From assembly GCF_000814765.1 (NCBI RefSeq), contig NZ_JWIC01000005.1, positions 1 to 64,000 of the forward strand: a DNA stretch of 64,000 bases, given 5' to 3'. Below the pieces are notes generated by a model, which saw only the letters and a list, made by a program, of their open reading frames with translations, was not told the DNA's origin and did no database searches. The DNA is from Pseudoalteromonas luteoviolacea. GTDB taxonomy: Bacteria > Pseudomonadota > Gammaproteobacteria > Enterobacterales > Alteromonadaceae. Below, one piece after another: positions 37,608 to 46,748 of the stretch; within the stretch, counting starts at the first letter, position 1; every line of letters starts with the position of its first letter. The position numbers and the translations under genes were made by a program.

Positions 37608-37640
37608 AAAAGCATCAACCTCTGAGTTGGTGCTTTTTAT
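37608..37640 (+). terminator. Terminator after the metalloprotease gene
   Basis: AGCATCAACC and GTTGGTGCT arms around CTCTGA, preceded by AAAA and followed by TTTTTAT. Lies 27 bases past the stop. Confidence 0.8.
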
Positions 37641-37717
37641 CTCCCGTCGATTTTTAGATGATTTTGGTACTTGAACTATACTCTAAGTTCGTAACCAACC
37701 ACCCTTAGTCGATACAT

Positions 37718-38719
37718 ATGTCTTATTCAACTCGTCATGACACCATTTGCCTTCCGATAACATTCATTAATGAATTGTCGAGGTCGAATGATTTGCATGA
37801 GACATTAACTTTAATTTCAAATTGGCTTCCACAAATTATTGAGTCAGATAGAGCGAGTGTATGCTTGAATAATGGTTCGGAAGAAACATTAGAGGTATTC
37901 GCTTTGTTCGGTAACAACGCCATAGAAGCAAATACCATTTTACCCATAAGCAGCACAATGGTTGGTCGAGTGTATTCAAATAAGCAACTAGAGATAAATA
38001 ATAACCTTGCACAAAGCAAAGACCTAGATTGCCAAATTTTACACAAAGGCGGCCTAGGGTCGTGTATTGATGCGCCGCTGCAACACTCAGGGACCTGCTT
38101 TGGTACGCTAAATTTAGGCAGTATCGAGTCCGATGTTTATAAACCAGAAGATGGTGCCCAGCTCGAATGCATCGCCAATTGGCTTGCCAATTATATTCAC
38201 GCTCAAATGGAAATCACAGAGCACAAAAAACGTGCCGAGACAGACCCACTCACCAAAGCAAACAATAGGCACTGCCTAAATACCGTTGGCAATGCACTAC
38301 TAAAACTCTGGGAGACGGATAAAAAACCCTTTTCTATGATCATGATAGATATTGATCACTTTAAATTGTTTAACGATAACTATGGACACCATGTTGGCGA
38401 TCAGGTGCTGGTGACCTTTAGCAAAGTCATTAATCAGGTCATTCGTAAGTCAGAACACTTTATGCGTATCGGCGGCGATGAGTTTATTATTTTATTAGAG
38501 GGGAACGCAGAGCTTGCAACAAAACTTGCTGAACGTATTAGGGTTGCTATCAAAGACATGGCCGTTAAACATAACGAAGACAACCTTATCATAACTGTTA
38601 GCTGTGGTGTAACCTCGGTGCAAAATCAAGACAGCTCTTTAGAATGCCTGTATAACCGAGCTGATAAAGCACTGTATCAATCTAAGAAAAACGGTCGAAA
38701 TCAAACCACAGCAATTTAA
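37718..38719 (+). CDS. GAF-GGDEF diguanylate cyclase
   Basis: 333 aa. The N-terminal GAF domain (about 20-165; SDRASVCLNNG, LNLGSIESD) would bind a small ligand. The C-terminal GGDEF domain starts at AETDPLTKANNRHCLN. The active site is intact (RIGGDEFIILL). The inhibitory RxxD site five residues upstream is replaced by RKSE, so product inhibition may be weak or absent. Makes the second messenger c-di-GMP from two GTP. Cytosolic, no membrane segments. The upstream ribosome site is poor. Confidence 0.93.
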   Translation: MSYSTRHDTICLPITFINELSRSNDLHETLTLISNWLPQIIESDRASVCLNNGSEETLEVFALFGNNAIEANTILPISSTMVGRVYSNKQLEINNNLAQSKDLDCQILHKGGLGSCIDAPLQHSGTCFGTLNLGSIESDVYKPEDGAQLECIANWLANYIHAQMEITEHKKRAETDPLTKANNRHCLNTVGNALLKLWETDKKPFSMIMIDIDHFKLFNDNYGHHVGDQVLVTFSKVINQVIRKSEHFMRIGGDEFIILLEGNAELATKLAERIRVAIKDMAVKHNEDNLIITVSCGVTSVQNQDSSLECLYNRADKALYQSKKNGRNQTTAI

Positions 38720-38735
38720 ACCCACCTCATCATTC

Positions 38736-39923
38736 CTACTCCCGCTGCTTTTTTGAGTCTGAATCAACGGCTTTAGCAATACTATTAGTACTACCAATAA
38801 TGGCACTGCCGCTACCAAGTGAGGTCGTAGATACTGTTGAAGTCACTTCTTTGGTGATGTCTCTCGTATAGCTATTGATAAAAGTATCCCCCCGCATATG
38901 TGATGCAACTGTTTGAGTTGTAGTGACTGGACTCAAAATGTTTGTTAGCGTAGTTTGCAACAAATTCCTTAACCCACTGACAATGGATGCCAATAAAATT
39001 AAACACAATGGCATTGATAACATCATTACAGATAACTTCATCAGACCATCTTTAAGTCTATGTTCCATTATGTTACCCGAATAACCCAACACCGTTATAA
39101 AAAATATGCCCGCCAAAGCATACTTGCCGTAGTCTAATTCAATGTAGTAATGATAAAGATATAAAGTTGCCCATACACTGACACTAAGCCACGCTTGGGT
39201 TTGAAGTGATTTGAAAATATCCCATAATGATTTGAGTTGATAGAGGGTATAGACAATGAGTATTGGTAATAAAATTGGGAATGCCATACAAACCGCTAAT
39301 AGCACTAACGATAGCACCACGCCCTTTAACATCTGCTTCAACTTTTTCTCTGAATATATGTAGTAAGCAAAATACATAAAAGATAGCAACAAAGTGGCTG
39401 CGATTGTAATAAAGAAGGCTTGCTCTCCTTTTCCTGTAAAATAAAAAAGAGCAGAAAATATGCCAACATAAACCAGTACCCTTGCTCCCTCAATTGCTGA
39501 TTTATCTTGTTTCTCTTCAGCAACGTCCTTATTTGAGGCCACAACGTCTTGGTCACTAAATTGTGTATGTGCGTTTAGTGAAGTTTTACTATCATTATTA
39601 CTCTCACAAGAGACATGCGGTTGCGTATCAAGTTGATGACTTGTTGTATTTTTGGGAGTGAGCTCGGTAGGTTGTTGAGCCGTCTTTCCTTTTAACTTTT
39701 CGACTTTACACTCTGTGTAAATACCTGCAGATTTGAGCTTTTTTTGTATCAACTCTGCTTTTTCACGCTCTAGATTCTTTTTAATGGCATACGCCCGACC
39801 ATCAAAGAGTAAATGCGCTTTGGATTCTGGCAATTTTAAAAACCGAGCTAACGCTTTGCCGATTTTATTTTGGTCCTTCTCTGGCGCAATTTTGCCTCTA
39901 AATATAATTTTATAGGTACTCAT
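38736..39923 (-). CDS. Multi-pass membrane protein with N-terminal alpha/beta domain, unknown function
   Basis: 395 aa; AAGGATAAG before the ATG. Residues 1-75 (YKIIFRGKIAPEKDQNKIG, LFDGRAYAIKKNLEREKAEL) resemble a small domain often found in front of membrane domains in gammaproteobacteria. A Ser/Gln-rich linker follows. Then about six or seven membrane segments (VLVYVGIFSALFYF, FFITIAATLLLSFMYFAYYI, LSLVLLAVCMAFPILLPILIVY, and further) and a Thr/Ser-rich C-terminal tail. No function recognised. It converges with the diguanylate cyclase gene, 16 bases between stops. Confidence 0.65.
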   Translation of the reverse strand: MSTYKIIFRGKIAPEKDQNKIGKALARFLKLPESKAHLLFDGRAYAIKKNLEREKAELIQKKLKSAGIYTECKVEKLKGKTAQQPTELTPKNTTSHQLDTQPHVSCESNNDSKTSLNAHTQFSDQDVVASNKDVAEEKQDKSAIEGARVLVYVGIFSALFYFTGKGEQAFFITIAATLLLSFMYFAYYIYSEKKLKQMLKGVVLSLVLLAVCMAFPILLPILIVYTLYQLKSLWDIFKSLQTQAWLSVSVWATLYLYHYYIELDYGKYALAGIFFITVLGYSGNIMEHRLKDGLMKLSVMMLSMPLCLILLASIVSGLRNLLQTTLTNILSPVTTTQTVASHMRGDTFINSYTRDITKEVTSTVSTTSLGSGSAIIGSTNSIAKAVDSDSKKQRE

Positions 39924-40396
39924 ACTTATCCTTAGTCGTTCCTTGTAATGACGTTATCAAAATCACGCTTTGCTGAACATATATTTTTACCTAGTACAAT
40001 CACTTCTACTGTATTTGGTGAGTTTTTCGTTTTTTTAGATTCTATCGAGGGACGATTGATACACACGCTATCTTTATTGAGCACCGAAACTTTCGTTGTT
40101 CTCACATTAGAATCGACTATTTCAATTCATAAACATGACTCTAATATATTCAGAACACAGCTTCAAAGCCTGAGAACTCGGTCACTTTCCACCTCGATCT
40201 CTCAAAACTCTGGTACAACTTTCGATATACGTGGGTTTGGCAAAGCGTGTAATTATTTGTAATAGATAAAACCAATGGAGTGGCTATAGTTTTTATCTCT
40301 TTTGACAAGAGTAGACGCTTAATCTTTGGTTCATTCCATGGCAATCATTGCCGGACCAAAGCGTTGAGCTAAGATTTTTAAGTAAGGATATTGATT
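39924..40396. other. Intergenic region upstream of lodA
   Basis: About 470 bases containing frames of ~100 codons on both strands, none with a ribosome site or protein-like composition. The lodA promoter should lie in the last ~150 bases. Confidence 0.35.
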
Positions 40397-42571
40397 ATGC
40401 CAAAGTACTACGTTTATCCGGCCATAGGTATTGCACGTGTGGGCAATTCGGAATCAAAATTTTTTGTCGGCCCTGAGGTACCCCATCAAGAAGTGAATCC
40501 AAATTATACAGGCGATAATTTTGGAAGTTGCTATGAAGCAGGCAGTTTGCAAAATTTACCTGGGTCATCATTAGACTTTAAAGATGCTGAGGGTAAGGTT
40601 AAGCGTCAAGCAGCGCGTTTTAGAATATTTGAAGTAAGTGACTGTGGGAATAATGTTAGGGAAATCACTGACAAAGACGCCAAAATTGAGTGGCGTGTCA
40701 ATTTGGCTAACCGAAAATCAATCAATTATCAGTTCGAAAATGCCATGGATCTAGGCAAGTTATCCAAAGACTGTAAACTGCGTAATGACTTCATAACAAA
40801 TTTAGATGAACGAAAAAAGAAGCTACTCATAAAGCCCAGTCAATGCAAGATTCAAGGGTGTAATCAGTCTGATAAACCAGCCTATCAGTTCAATGATGGA
40901 ACCTTTTTTGCGGGCACAAGCTACGAAACCCAAGTATATTTGGGTGAGCTAAGAACAGACAGTGAAGGTCGTTTACTGGTATTAGGTGGGCTTGGACACT
41001 CGGCCAGCTACAATAATAGCCCCATTACAACTTTTGCCAATAACGAGACTTGGCACGATGACATCAGTGATGGTACTGTCCGTGCAACAGTAACGATAGA
41101 CAATAAGCCAATTGAGGCTGAGCCTGCCATGGTAGCTGTTACCCCGCCGAACTTTGCACCGGGTATGCCGGGTGTGATCACCATGTATGACGTAGTGAGT
41201 GACTTGCTCTTAGACGCTAATACTAAAACTGAATTTTACCGCGACATTTACCCTATCCTGTCAAGCTTAGTTGAAAACCAAGGCGTGAACGAAGGCTATT
41301 TTATGGCTTTTGGCGATTATTCTCCTGCCAACTTCACTCAGCCGGACATATTAGAAAAGCTTGAGTCTAACTCCGAACAATATAAATCGTTTAGAACTGC
41401 CGTGTTTGACTTATTTCGAGTTACACCTGACATAACTGCGACGCGCAGAGCTGAGAAAGTTGAGCTGTTACTGCAAGATCCAGCAGTTCAAGATGTAAAT
41501 AAGCAAGTATTAGAGCCTATTTTTGACGAGGCTGTAAAGCAAACGCAAACGGCGGTTCAAGCAGATAAGCTACCACCAATATTCGGCGATGGTTATGGGG
41601 ATTATGCGGACTCCCCACTGATAGGCCTCAGTTTAACCAACACCCAATATAAGCATTTAAAAAACTGGGCTGATGGTAAGTTTGAAAAAGGAGAAAACCC
41701 TAGAGAGGCGACAATCAACTCAAGCTGTACCATCACAGATCCGCTACAGGTGATCAATGACCAGAATAATTGGCCGCATACTTTAACCAAAACCAACCTG
41801 CAACAATGTTTGGGCGGTCCATTCCATCCTGGCATTGAATTGACTTGGTTTTTACGCCGTAAATCAATGTGGAATACAGCGGATCCGTTCGACCCTATGC
41901 GTCTTAATATTGTTGAATGTGACGATGATGTGCAAGATTACTATGGTCCAATTTTAACACCTGAGGTTGCACTCAAGGATATGTTTAATGTCAGTGGCCC
42001 TGGAACGTTAACCCGATTTATGGGCGTACCATGGCAATCTGATGAAGGCAGCTGTCAATCGAACGAAAGTTATGATCCTGCTCAATACTTACCAACAATG
42101 ACATTCTGGTCTGCACGAGTCCCCAATCAAGTACTGAGTCAACGCTCGTTCGAGCAACTGCAAAACGAGGCAATAGGACTTGGACAAAGAGCGAAAAGTT
42201 ACAGTTATAGACAAGACTGGCTGCGCTTTTTAAGAGAAGGTGGTGAAAAGGCACGTGTAAATATGGTGAAGTATTGGGACAAAATAGGCATCGTAGTGAA
42301 AACGCCAACCACGGCTCTAAAAGCTGATCACAACAATGTCGACCACATTTGGGTAGAATCTCAAGTAAATGAGCGCTTTTTAGCGAATGATACAAGCTAT
42401 CGTCAACTACTTAATCTAGAAAACTTAGCACACTTTGAAGGTAATGACCTCATGCTAGGTGAAAATGCAGTGACAAATGAACAACTCGACCTGCTAGATA
42501 AAGAAGACGAGCAAGCCTGTGAGCAGGGCCTTACCCGAAGAAAAATCACGATACGACAAGATCAAAACTAA
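40397..42571 (+). CDS. lodA: LodA/GoxA-like cysteine tryptophylquinone (CTQ) amino-acid oxidase
   Basis: 724 aa from ATG 40397 (AAGGA eight bases upstream). The start MPKYYVYPAIGIARVGNS is the LodA family signature; GHSASYNN, TPPNFAPGMPG and GGPFHPGIELTW are other family blocks. Known members oxidise lysine (LodA) or glycine (GoxA) with release of ammonia and H2O2, and are antibacterial and biofilm-active in Marinomonas and Pseudoalteromonas. The cofactor forms from one Cys and one Trp of the protein; W484 in GIELTW and C471 in LQQCLGG are visible candidates, to be confirmed by alignment. There is no signal peptide; known relatives are exported without a classical one. Substrate cannot be called by eye. 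Immediately followed by lodB. Confidence 0.9.
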   Translation: MPKYYVYPAIGIARVGNSESKFFVGPEVPHQEVNPNYTGDNFGSCYEAGSLQNLPGSSLDFKDAEGKVKRQAARFRIFEVSDCGNNVREITDKDAKIEWRVNLANRKSINYQFENAMDLGKLSKDCKLRNDFITNLDERKKKLLIKPSQCKIQGCNQSDKPAYQFNDGTFFAGTSYETQVYLGELRTDSEGRLLVLGGLGHSASYNNSPITTFANNETWHDDISDGTVRATVTIDNKPIEAEPAMVAVTPPNFAPGMPGVITMYDVVSDLLLDANTKTEFYRDIYPILSSLVENQGVNEGYFMAFGDYSPANFTQPDILEKLESNSEQYKSFRTAVFDLFRVTPDITATRRAEKVELLLQDPAVQDVNKQVLEPIFDEAVKQTQTAVQADKLPPIFGDGYGDYADSPLIGLSLTNTQYKHLKNWADGKFEKGENPREATINSSCTITDPLQVINDQNNWPHTLTKTNLQQCLGGPFHPGIELTWFLRRKSMWNTADPFDPMRLNIVECDDDVQDYYGPILTPEVALKDMFNVSGPGTLTRFMGVPWQSDEGSCQSNESYDPAQYLPTMTFWSARVPNQVLSQRSFEQLQNEAIGLGQRAKSYSYRQDWLRFLREGGEKARVNMVKYWDKIGIVVKTPTTALKADHNNVDHIWVESQVNERFLANDTSYRQLLNLENLAHFEGNDLMLGENAVTNEQLDLLDKEDEQACEQGLTRRKITIRQDQN

Positions 42572-42573
42572 CC

Positions 42574-43668
42574 ATGCAAAGTCTACATTACAACGTAGCT
42601 ATCATTGGTGCAGGTGTTGCGGGTTTAACCGCAGCACTTGTGCTGGCTAAACAAGGATTAAAAGTGGCTGTTTTTGACAGCCAGGGCCCAGAAAAACGGA
42701 GTTTTGGTGAGTGTGTTCACGGCAATATTGCACCAATTTTGGCGAAATTAAACTTATTGGAACAGTTCGAGCAAACAGGCCACTTCGCTTTACAAGGGTA
42801 TCAGATCGAATGGGATGGCGCTGGAGAATATGAACGTCACCTACTCACTAGCCCGCATGGCACAGGATGGATTTTAAATCGCTCTGCATTTGATAAAACG
42901 CTGTTTTTGCAAGCCCAGCAAGCAGGTGTTGAGATATTCTGGCATGCCAGATTACATGACCTCAAATTGCAAGGCGAAAAATGGGATTTAGTTATAAAGC
43001 ACGATGATGGCGCACATTCATCAGTCACTGCCAATTTTGCAATCGACGCATCTGGACGTGCGAGAGTATTAACCCGTAAACTCGGGGTTTCTGAAAAGAA
43101 AGCCGATACATTGATTGCGTGTTGTAGTTATTTGCAGCATTCAGCTAAACATTCTATGTTTGCAAAAAAAGCAATCATTCAAAGTGATCAGTATGGCTGG
43201 TGGTATTTGGTTCCTTTTTCGTCTAGTCAATCCAGTTTATGCTATTTTACAGATACTGATTTATCGATCCCTAAATCTGCTGATGCGTTACTAGAAATGG
43301 CGAATACACATTCTGCATTAACCCAATATCTAACGGCCTGTGAACCAGACAAAACGACTCCGTTTAAAATTGTACCGGCATATTCATCTAGCCTTGCGAG
43401 TTATTTTGGTAAAAGATGGTTAGCGCTCGGAGATGCTGCGTGTAGTTATGACCCATTGTCGTCATATGGGGTGACATCGGCATTGGGTAGCGCATTTTAT
43501 GGAGCAAGCGCATTGCTTAAATATTTTAATAATGAGCCTCAATATTTAGGTGTGTATCAGCAGTTAATGCAAGCTCGTTTTTTAGATTTCTTAGAACAAA
43601 AAGACATTGAGTACAGTAAGGTATCACACTATCAATCTGCTTTTTGGCAAAGAAGAAAAGTCGCTTAA
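42574..43668 (+). CDS. lodB: LodB-like FAD-dependent maturation protein
   Basis: 364 aa, starting two bases after the lodA stop. FAD-binding Rossmann motif VAIIGAGVAGLTAAL near the N-terminus, GECVHGNIAPIL, and the second FAD motif LALGDAACSYDPLSSYG as in the flavin-dependent halogenase/reductase superfamily. Known LodB and GoxB are cytosolic flavoproteins needed to convert the LodA Trp/Cys pair into the quinone cofactor; without them the oxidase stays inactive. The tight spacing implies co-translation of enzyme and maturase. Confidence 0.9.
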   Translation: MQSLHYNVAIIGAGVAGLTAALVLAKQGLKVAVFDSQGPEKRSFGECVHGNIAPILAKLNLLEQFEQTGHFALQGYQIEWDGAGEYERHLLTSPHGTGWILNRSAFDKTLFLQAQQAGVEIFWHARLHDLKLQGEKWDLVIKHDDGAHSSVTANFAIDASGRARVLTRKLGVSEKKADTLIACCSYLQHSAKHSMFAKKAIIQSDQYGWWYLVPFSSSQSSLCYFTDTDLSIPKSADALLEMANTHSALTQYLTACEPDKTTPFKIVPAYSSSLASYFGKRWLALGDAACSYDPLSSYGVTSALGSAFYGASALLKYFNNEPQYLGVYQQLMQARFLDFLEQKDIEYSKVSHYQSAFWQRRKVA

Positions 43669-43747
43669 TTTAGCAACTTGGTAGGTTGTCATTGAATTGG
43701 TACAAAACATGGGTGTGTAGGGCTATTTACATTCGTTATGTTCGCAC

Positions 43748-43870
43748 CTGCTCTAAAACATCATGCCCTAAATCAGCAAGGGTGTCATGACGTTGATGCC
43801 CTATCAATCCACACCCTACCCCGTCATTCTGACTTGATCCGGGATCCATTTCTGACCTGTTCTGACTCGT
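43748..43870. repeat. Dispersed repeat block with REP-like palindrome
   Basis: A ~50-bp segment (43748-43797, containing CATGCCCTAAATCAGCAAGG) recurs at 45038-45087 in the same orientation. It is followed by GTCATTCTGACTTGATCC, another member of the CATTCCGGA/CTTGATCC family. Same repeat class as in the arrays near 7 and 11 kb. Confidence 0.6.
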
Positions 43871-44151
43871 TTTGTGCGCTTAAAGAGGTGTATTGATTTC
43901 CTTCAAATTGATTAAAATGGCTGATTTTTAAAATGAGCGTCACGTTTATTTTTTTTATCTAAAGTCACAGATTAAATAGGAGGAAAAGATAAGTAATTTA
44001 TCAGGGGGCAGAATATAGATAGAGGCTTAGATTTTAGGTTCCAAACTTCAATTCGCACTTACATTGGTAATTTCTATTGAGGTTATAAATTAGGTTAGAG
44101 ATTGACGAAACATCACTATTTTATACAGATTTAGGTCTGGGGTGATTTTAT

Positions 44152-44268
44152 TTACACAATCGCCCAACCAGAAGTTAAATTAGCTTCAAAACCAACAAGT
44201 CCACAGCCTGTAACCACTAAAATCAAAGCCGCATACCAAGAGAACTTAATATCTGAACTTGCCTTCAT
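44152..44268 (-). CDS. Tiny membrane protein (38 aa)
   Basis: ATG with AAGG upstream. Begins MKASSDIKFSWYAALILVV, passes through a hydrophobic stretch with a lipobox-like VTGCG, and ends SGWAIV. Could be a one-pass membrane peptide or a micro-lipoprotein. It is followed upstream by two more small membrane ORFs on the same strand, so a small operon is possible. Weak call. Confidence 0.35.
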   Translation of the reverse strand: MKASSDIKFSWYAALILVVTGCGLVGFEANLTSGWAIV

Positions 44269-44316
44269 CAGCGCCTTATTCTTTAGTTTAACACACTCAT
44301 TGCCGAAAATTATCGG

Positions 44317-44493
44317 TTAAAAATCATCAAGTTGAGCCTCATAAAACGCTTGAAAAGATGGCTTCCCCCAAGAAATCCAGTTTGCTTTTTCCTGCTTTAA
44401 CCAAGCTCGATAAAAAACCTTACAAAAATAATAGTTCAAAGCGATAACAGCCGCGAGTATCCCTAAAATACTGACAGCAATGATATCAAACAT
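44317..44493 (-). CDS. Small one-pass membrane protein
   Basis: About 58 aa from the ATG giving MFDIIAVSILGILAAV (a GTG three codons earlier is also possible). One N-terminal membrane helix followed by a basic, aromatic cytosolic tail (KVFYRAWLKQEKANWISWG). Family unknown. The tail looks like genuine protein, so a real gene is likely. Confidence 0.45.
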   Translation of the reverse strand: MFDIIAVSILGILAAVIALNYYFCKVFYRAWLKQEKANWISWGKPSFQAFYEAQLDDF

Positions 44494-44670
44494 ATTGAGC
44501 ACCGATTAAGTCGTTCTGATACAAGGGTAATGCAGAAAACAATCAAACGCTAAAAACCAAACTATGCACTACCCGAATTCAACCAACCCTCTTCGGTGAT
44601 CAAGTGACTTACCCGTTGCTTTATCTTTTCCACATTAAGGTGGGTGTCATATTAACTTCTAAGTAAACGG

Positions 44671-44916
44671 TTAATTAAGCAGGCGAAGCGTTACAACTAA
44701 CAATATGGGGATAACATGAAGGCAGACAAAAGCTTTTTTAAGACCCCAGTCTTTGCATATAAGCTGATAACCAACGGTGGATGCAATTGCTATGGCAACA
44801 GCTAAGAAATAAAACGCTTTATCTGAATCAATGCCTATCTCGATATCGAAGGCAAACCCCAAACAGCCAGCAAAAACTATAATTGTGGATATCATCGTAG
44901 CCAATACCTTAACCAT
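44671..44916 (-). CDS. Small three-helix membrane protein
   Basis: 81 aa. Three hydrophobic stretches: MISTIIVFAGCLGFAF, AFYFLAVAIAIASTVGYQLI and VCLHVIPILLVVTL, with KDWGLKK between the last two. AGAGGAG-like purines precede the start. No family recognised; may be a stand-alone integral membrane protein. Confidence 0.5.
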   Translation of the reverse strand: MVKVLATMISTIIVFAGCLGFAFDIEIGIDSDKAFYFLAVAIAIASTVGYQLICKDWGLKKAFVCLHVIPILLVVTLRLLN

Positions 44917-45317
44917 TGCTGCAAACTCCTCTCAATTGACTTCTTGCTGTCATGCACGGTTTTCCCCACATTAAGATGGGTGTCATGTTTATTTTCACCG
45001 CAGCAAGTCCGGAATGACATAGAGGTAAAATGGTAGAGCCTGCACTAAAACAACATGCCCTAAATCAGCAAGGGTATTATGATGTTGACTTCTTGTTGGT
45101 AATACACCTAACCTCTAAATTATCGTCCTGCATATGGTTTAACATATTGGACCCTGAAACGAGTTCAGGGTAACGTAGATGGGTATAGTAAAAAGCTTTA
45201 TGTTGAACAGAGCTTCAGAGCACTTTCTTTCATCATGTCAAAGACAAAGGAACTCGCTGCACCCGCTGTCACAAAGGCTTTTCACCATACACTTTCTAGC
45301 GCGTCATCCTGAACTTG
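44917..45317. repeat. Intergenic dispersed repeats, left flank of the IS element
   Basis: Holds a second copy of the 50-bp repeat (45038-45087), a TTAAGATGGGTGTCATG piece that echoes 44635-44653, CAAGTCCGGAATGACATAG near 45003, and ACCCTGAAACGAGTTCAGGG near 45150 (palindrome). No credible gene. It ends with TCATCCTGAACTTG, the left half of the palindrome that the IS interrupts. Confidence 0.6.
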
Positions 45318-45331
45318 TATATGGACTCCAC

Positions 45332-45537
45332 TTGTTTGACAACATGTTTTTTAAAATTAAAGATGCTTGCGTATATGCGGTTTCTTTTGAGAGCGCTACT
45401 CTCTAACCTTTGATTTATTCGCACCTTCTGTCCTAAACGCTTCGTTAGTGTATTATCACTTCAAGTTCAGACAGGTTTTCAGAAGGTTGGTCTTACCTTT
45501 TAATTACATTGTTGTCGAACTCTTTTTAAAATGTTTT
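45332..45537 (-). ncRNA. Candidate bridge RNA / seekRNA region of the IS
   Basis: IS110-family transposases use a structured RNA from the element's own non-coding end to pick the target; in IS1111 it comes from downstream of the transposase. This is the only non-coding segment of suitable length. I did not fold it; the assignment is by position and established family knowledge. Confidence 0.4.
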
Positions 45538-46551
45538 TTAAATCATAACTGGCTGGTAATTCGTACCTTGTTTTAACATTGCCCAAGCAGTTCTGATATT
45601 TTTATTCACCAGCGCAATACAAGCTCGCTTCACTCCTGAACGAGCAACTAACCTTAAGAGCCATTGCTGCTTCAATGTCTTGGGTTTCTCCGGCAGATTA
45701 GAAATGTATGACAATGCCCCCAAAAATAAACAGGACTTTAGCTGTTTATCTCCAGCACATTTATCAATTCCCAGCATCACGGTTTTTCCGCCACTGCTAA
45801 ATTGTTTTGGGGTAACGCCTAAATATACTGAAGCACATCGCCCATTTTTAAAATGCTCCGTTTGACTCAAGCTGGCAATTAGCCCCGCTGCGCCTAAAAC
45901 TCCCACACCTTCAAGCGCAATAACACGTTGGCATTGTTCATTTTGAGAAACAAGCAGTTCTAGGTTTTTAGTGACTTTATTCAGAGATTGCTCTATTTGA
46001 TGGTATTGAGCTTTTAAGACACTGAGTAATGGCAATAATACCTCTGGTAAACTATTGCACTCTGTTAAAACCTCTTTCAATGCTTTCTTGGAGCGAGGAA
46101 TAGTGATGCCATATTCATAAAATAAGGCCCTAATATGATTACTGAGTTGTGTAAGTTGTTTATCCAGAAACTTACGACTCACAGTGAGCGTTTGGAGAAT
46201 TTGCTGTTCTATGTTTTTTACTGGAGAAAAGGGCATATTTGGTTGAATAGCAGCAATCGCAATCCCGATAGCATCATTGGCATCTGTTTTTTGTTTGCTT
46301 ATATAAGGCTTAACATGTTTCGGAGACATCCCTCTCACTTCATGACCATAGGATTGAGCAACCCGCCCCCAATAATGAAAACTGCCACATCCCTCCATTG
46401 CCACAATGCTAGGAGGAGAGTTAGCGAGTATCTGGCGAACTTTAGATGGAGACTGTGCTTTATTAAAAATAATTTCGCCATGTTTAGAGACTTTTGCGAC
46501 TTGGATAATATTTTTTGCAAGATCGAGCGCAATCACGTTACGATTATTCAT
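45538..46551 (-). CDS. IS110/IS1111-family transposase (DEDD type)
   Basis: 337 aa from ATG 46551 (AAGGAG eight bases upstream). N-terminal RuvC-like DEDD domain: D in IALDLAKN, E in VAMEGCGS, and D residues in KQKTDANDA. A helical middle, then the C-terminal Transposase_20 domain with VLGAAGLIASL, the catalytic-Ser region FSSGGKTVMLG, and RSGVKRACIAL. The frame is intact, so the element may be active. Confidence 0.93.
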   Translation of the reverse strand: MNNRNVIALDLAKNIIQVAKVSKHGEIIFNKAQSPSKVRQILANSPPSIVAMEGCGSFHYWGRVAQSYGHEVRGMSPKHVKPYISKQKTDANDAIGIAIAAIQPNMPFSPVKNIEQQILQTLTVSRKFLDKQLTQLSNHIRALFYEYGITIPRSKKALKEVLTECNSLPEVLLPLLSVLKAQYHQIEQSLNKVTKNLELLVSQNEQCQRVIALEGVGVLGAAGLIASLSQTEHFKNGRCASVYLGVTPKQFSSGGKTVMLGIDKCAGDKQLKSCLFLGALSYISNLPEKPKTLKQQWLLRLVARSGVKRACIALVNKNIRTAWAMLKQGTNYQPVMI

Positions 46552-46748
46552 ATATGGACTCCTTTGTTTTGGTCGACACCACATTACACTGTATGTGAAG
46601 TGTGGTGGAGTCCATATATCGCTTCAGGATCCATGTTTTTTGAAGCTAATATAGCTAGCCAGAATGACATAATGGTCATAAAAAAGACCCTACCCTAAAT
46701 TAAAACGGTTGTTATGCTTAGTTTCTCAAGTTAGGACATACTATATTT

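Larger units (their letters stand above)
45318..46621 (-). mobile_element. IS1111-type insertion sequence (IS110 family)
   Basis: About 1.3 kb. Perfect 14-base inverted ends TATATGGACTCCAC at 45318-45331 and its complement at 46605-46618; IS110 elements proper lack inverted ends, the IS1111 subgroup has them. A third copy of the end sequence (TATATGGACTCC) overlaps the transposase ribosome site near 46551. The longer non-coding part (about 205 bases) lies past the 3' end of the transposase gene, as in IS1111. No target duplication is visible, in line with the family. Exact ends are uncertain by a few bases. Confidence 0.85.

Noticed and set aside
39948..40262. 104-codon plus-strand frame upstream of lodA (and an overlapping minus-strand one)
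   Set aside because: No ribosome site, no protein-like pattern, and two competing frames in the same DNA.
46135..46698. 187-codon plus-strand frame across the IS
   Set aside because: It is antisense to the well-supported transposase gene; composition is that of a shadow frame.
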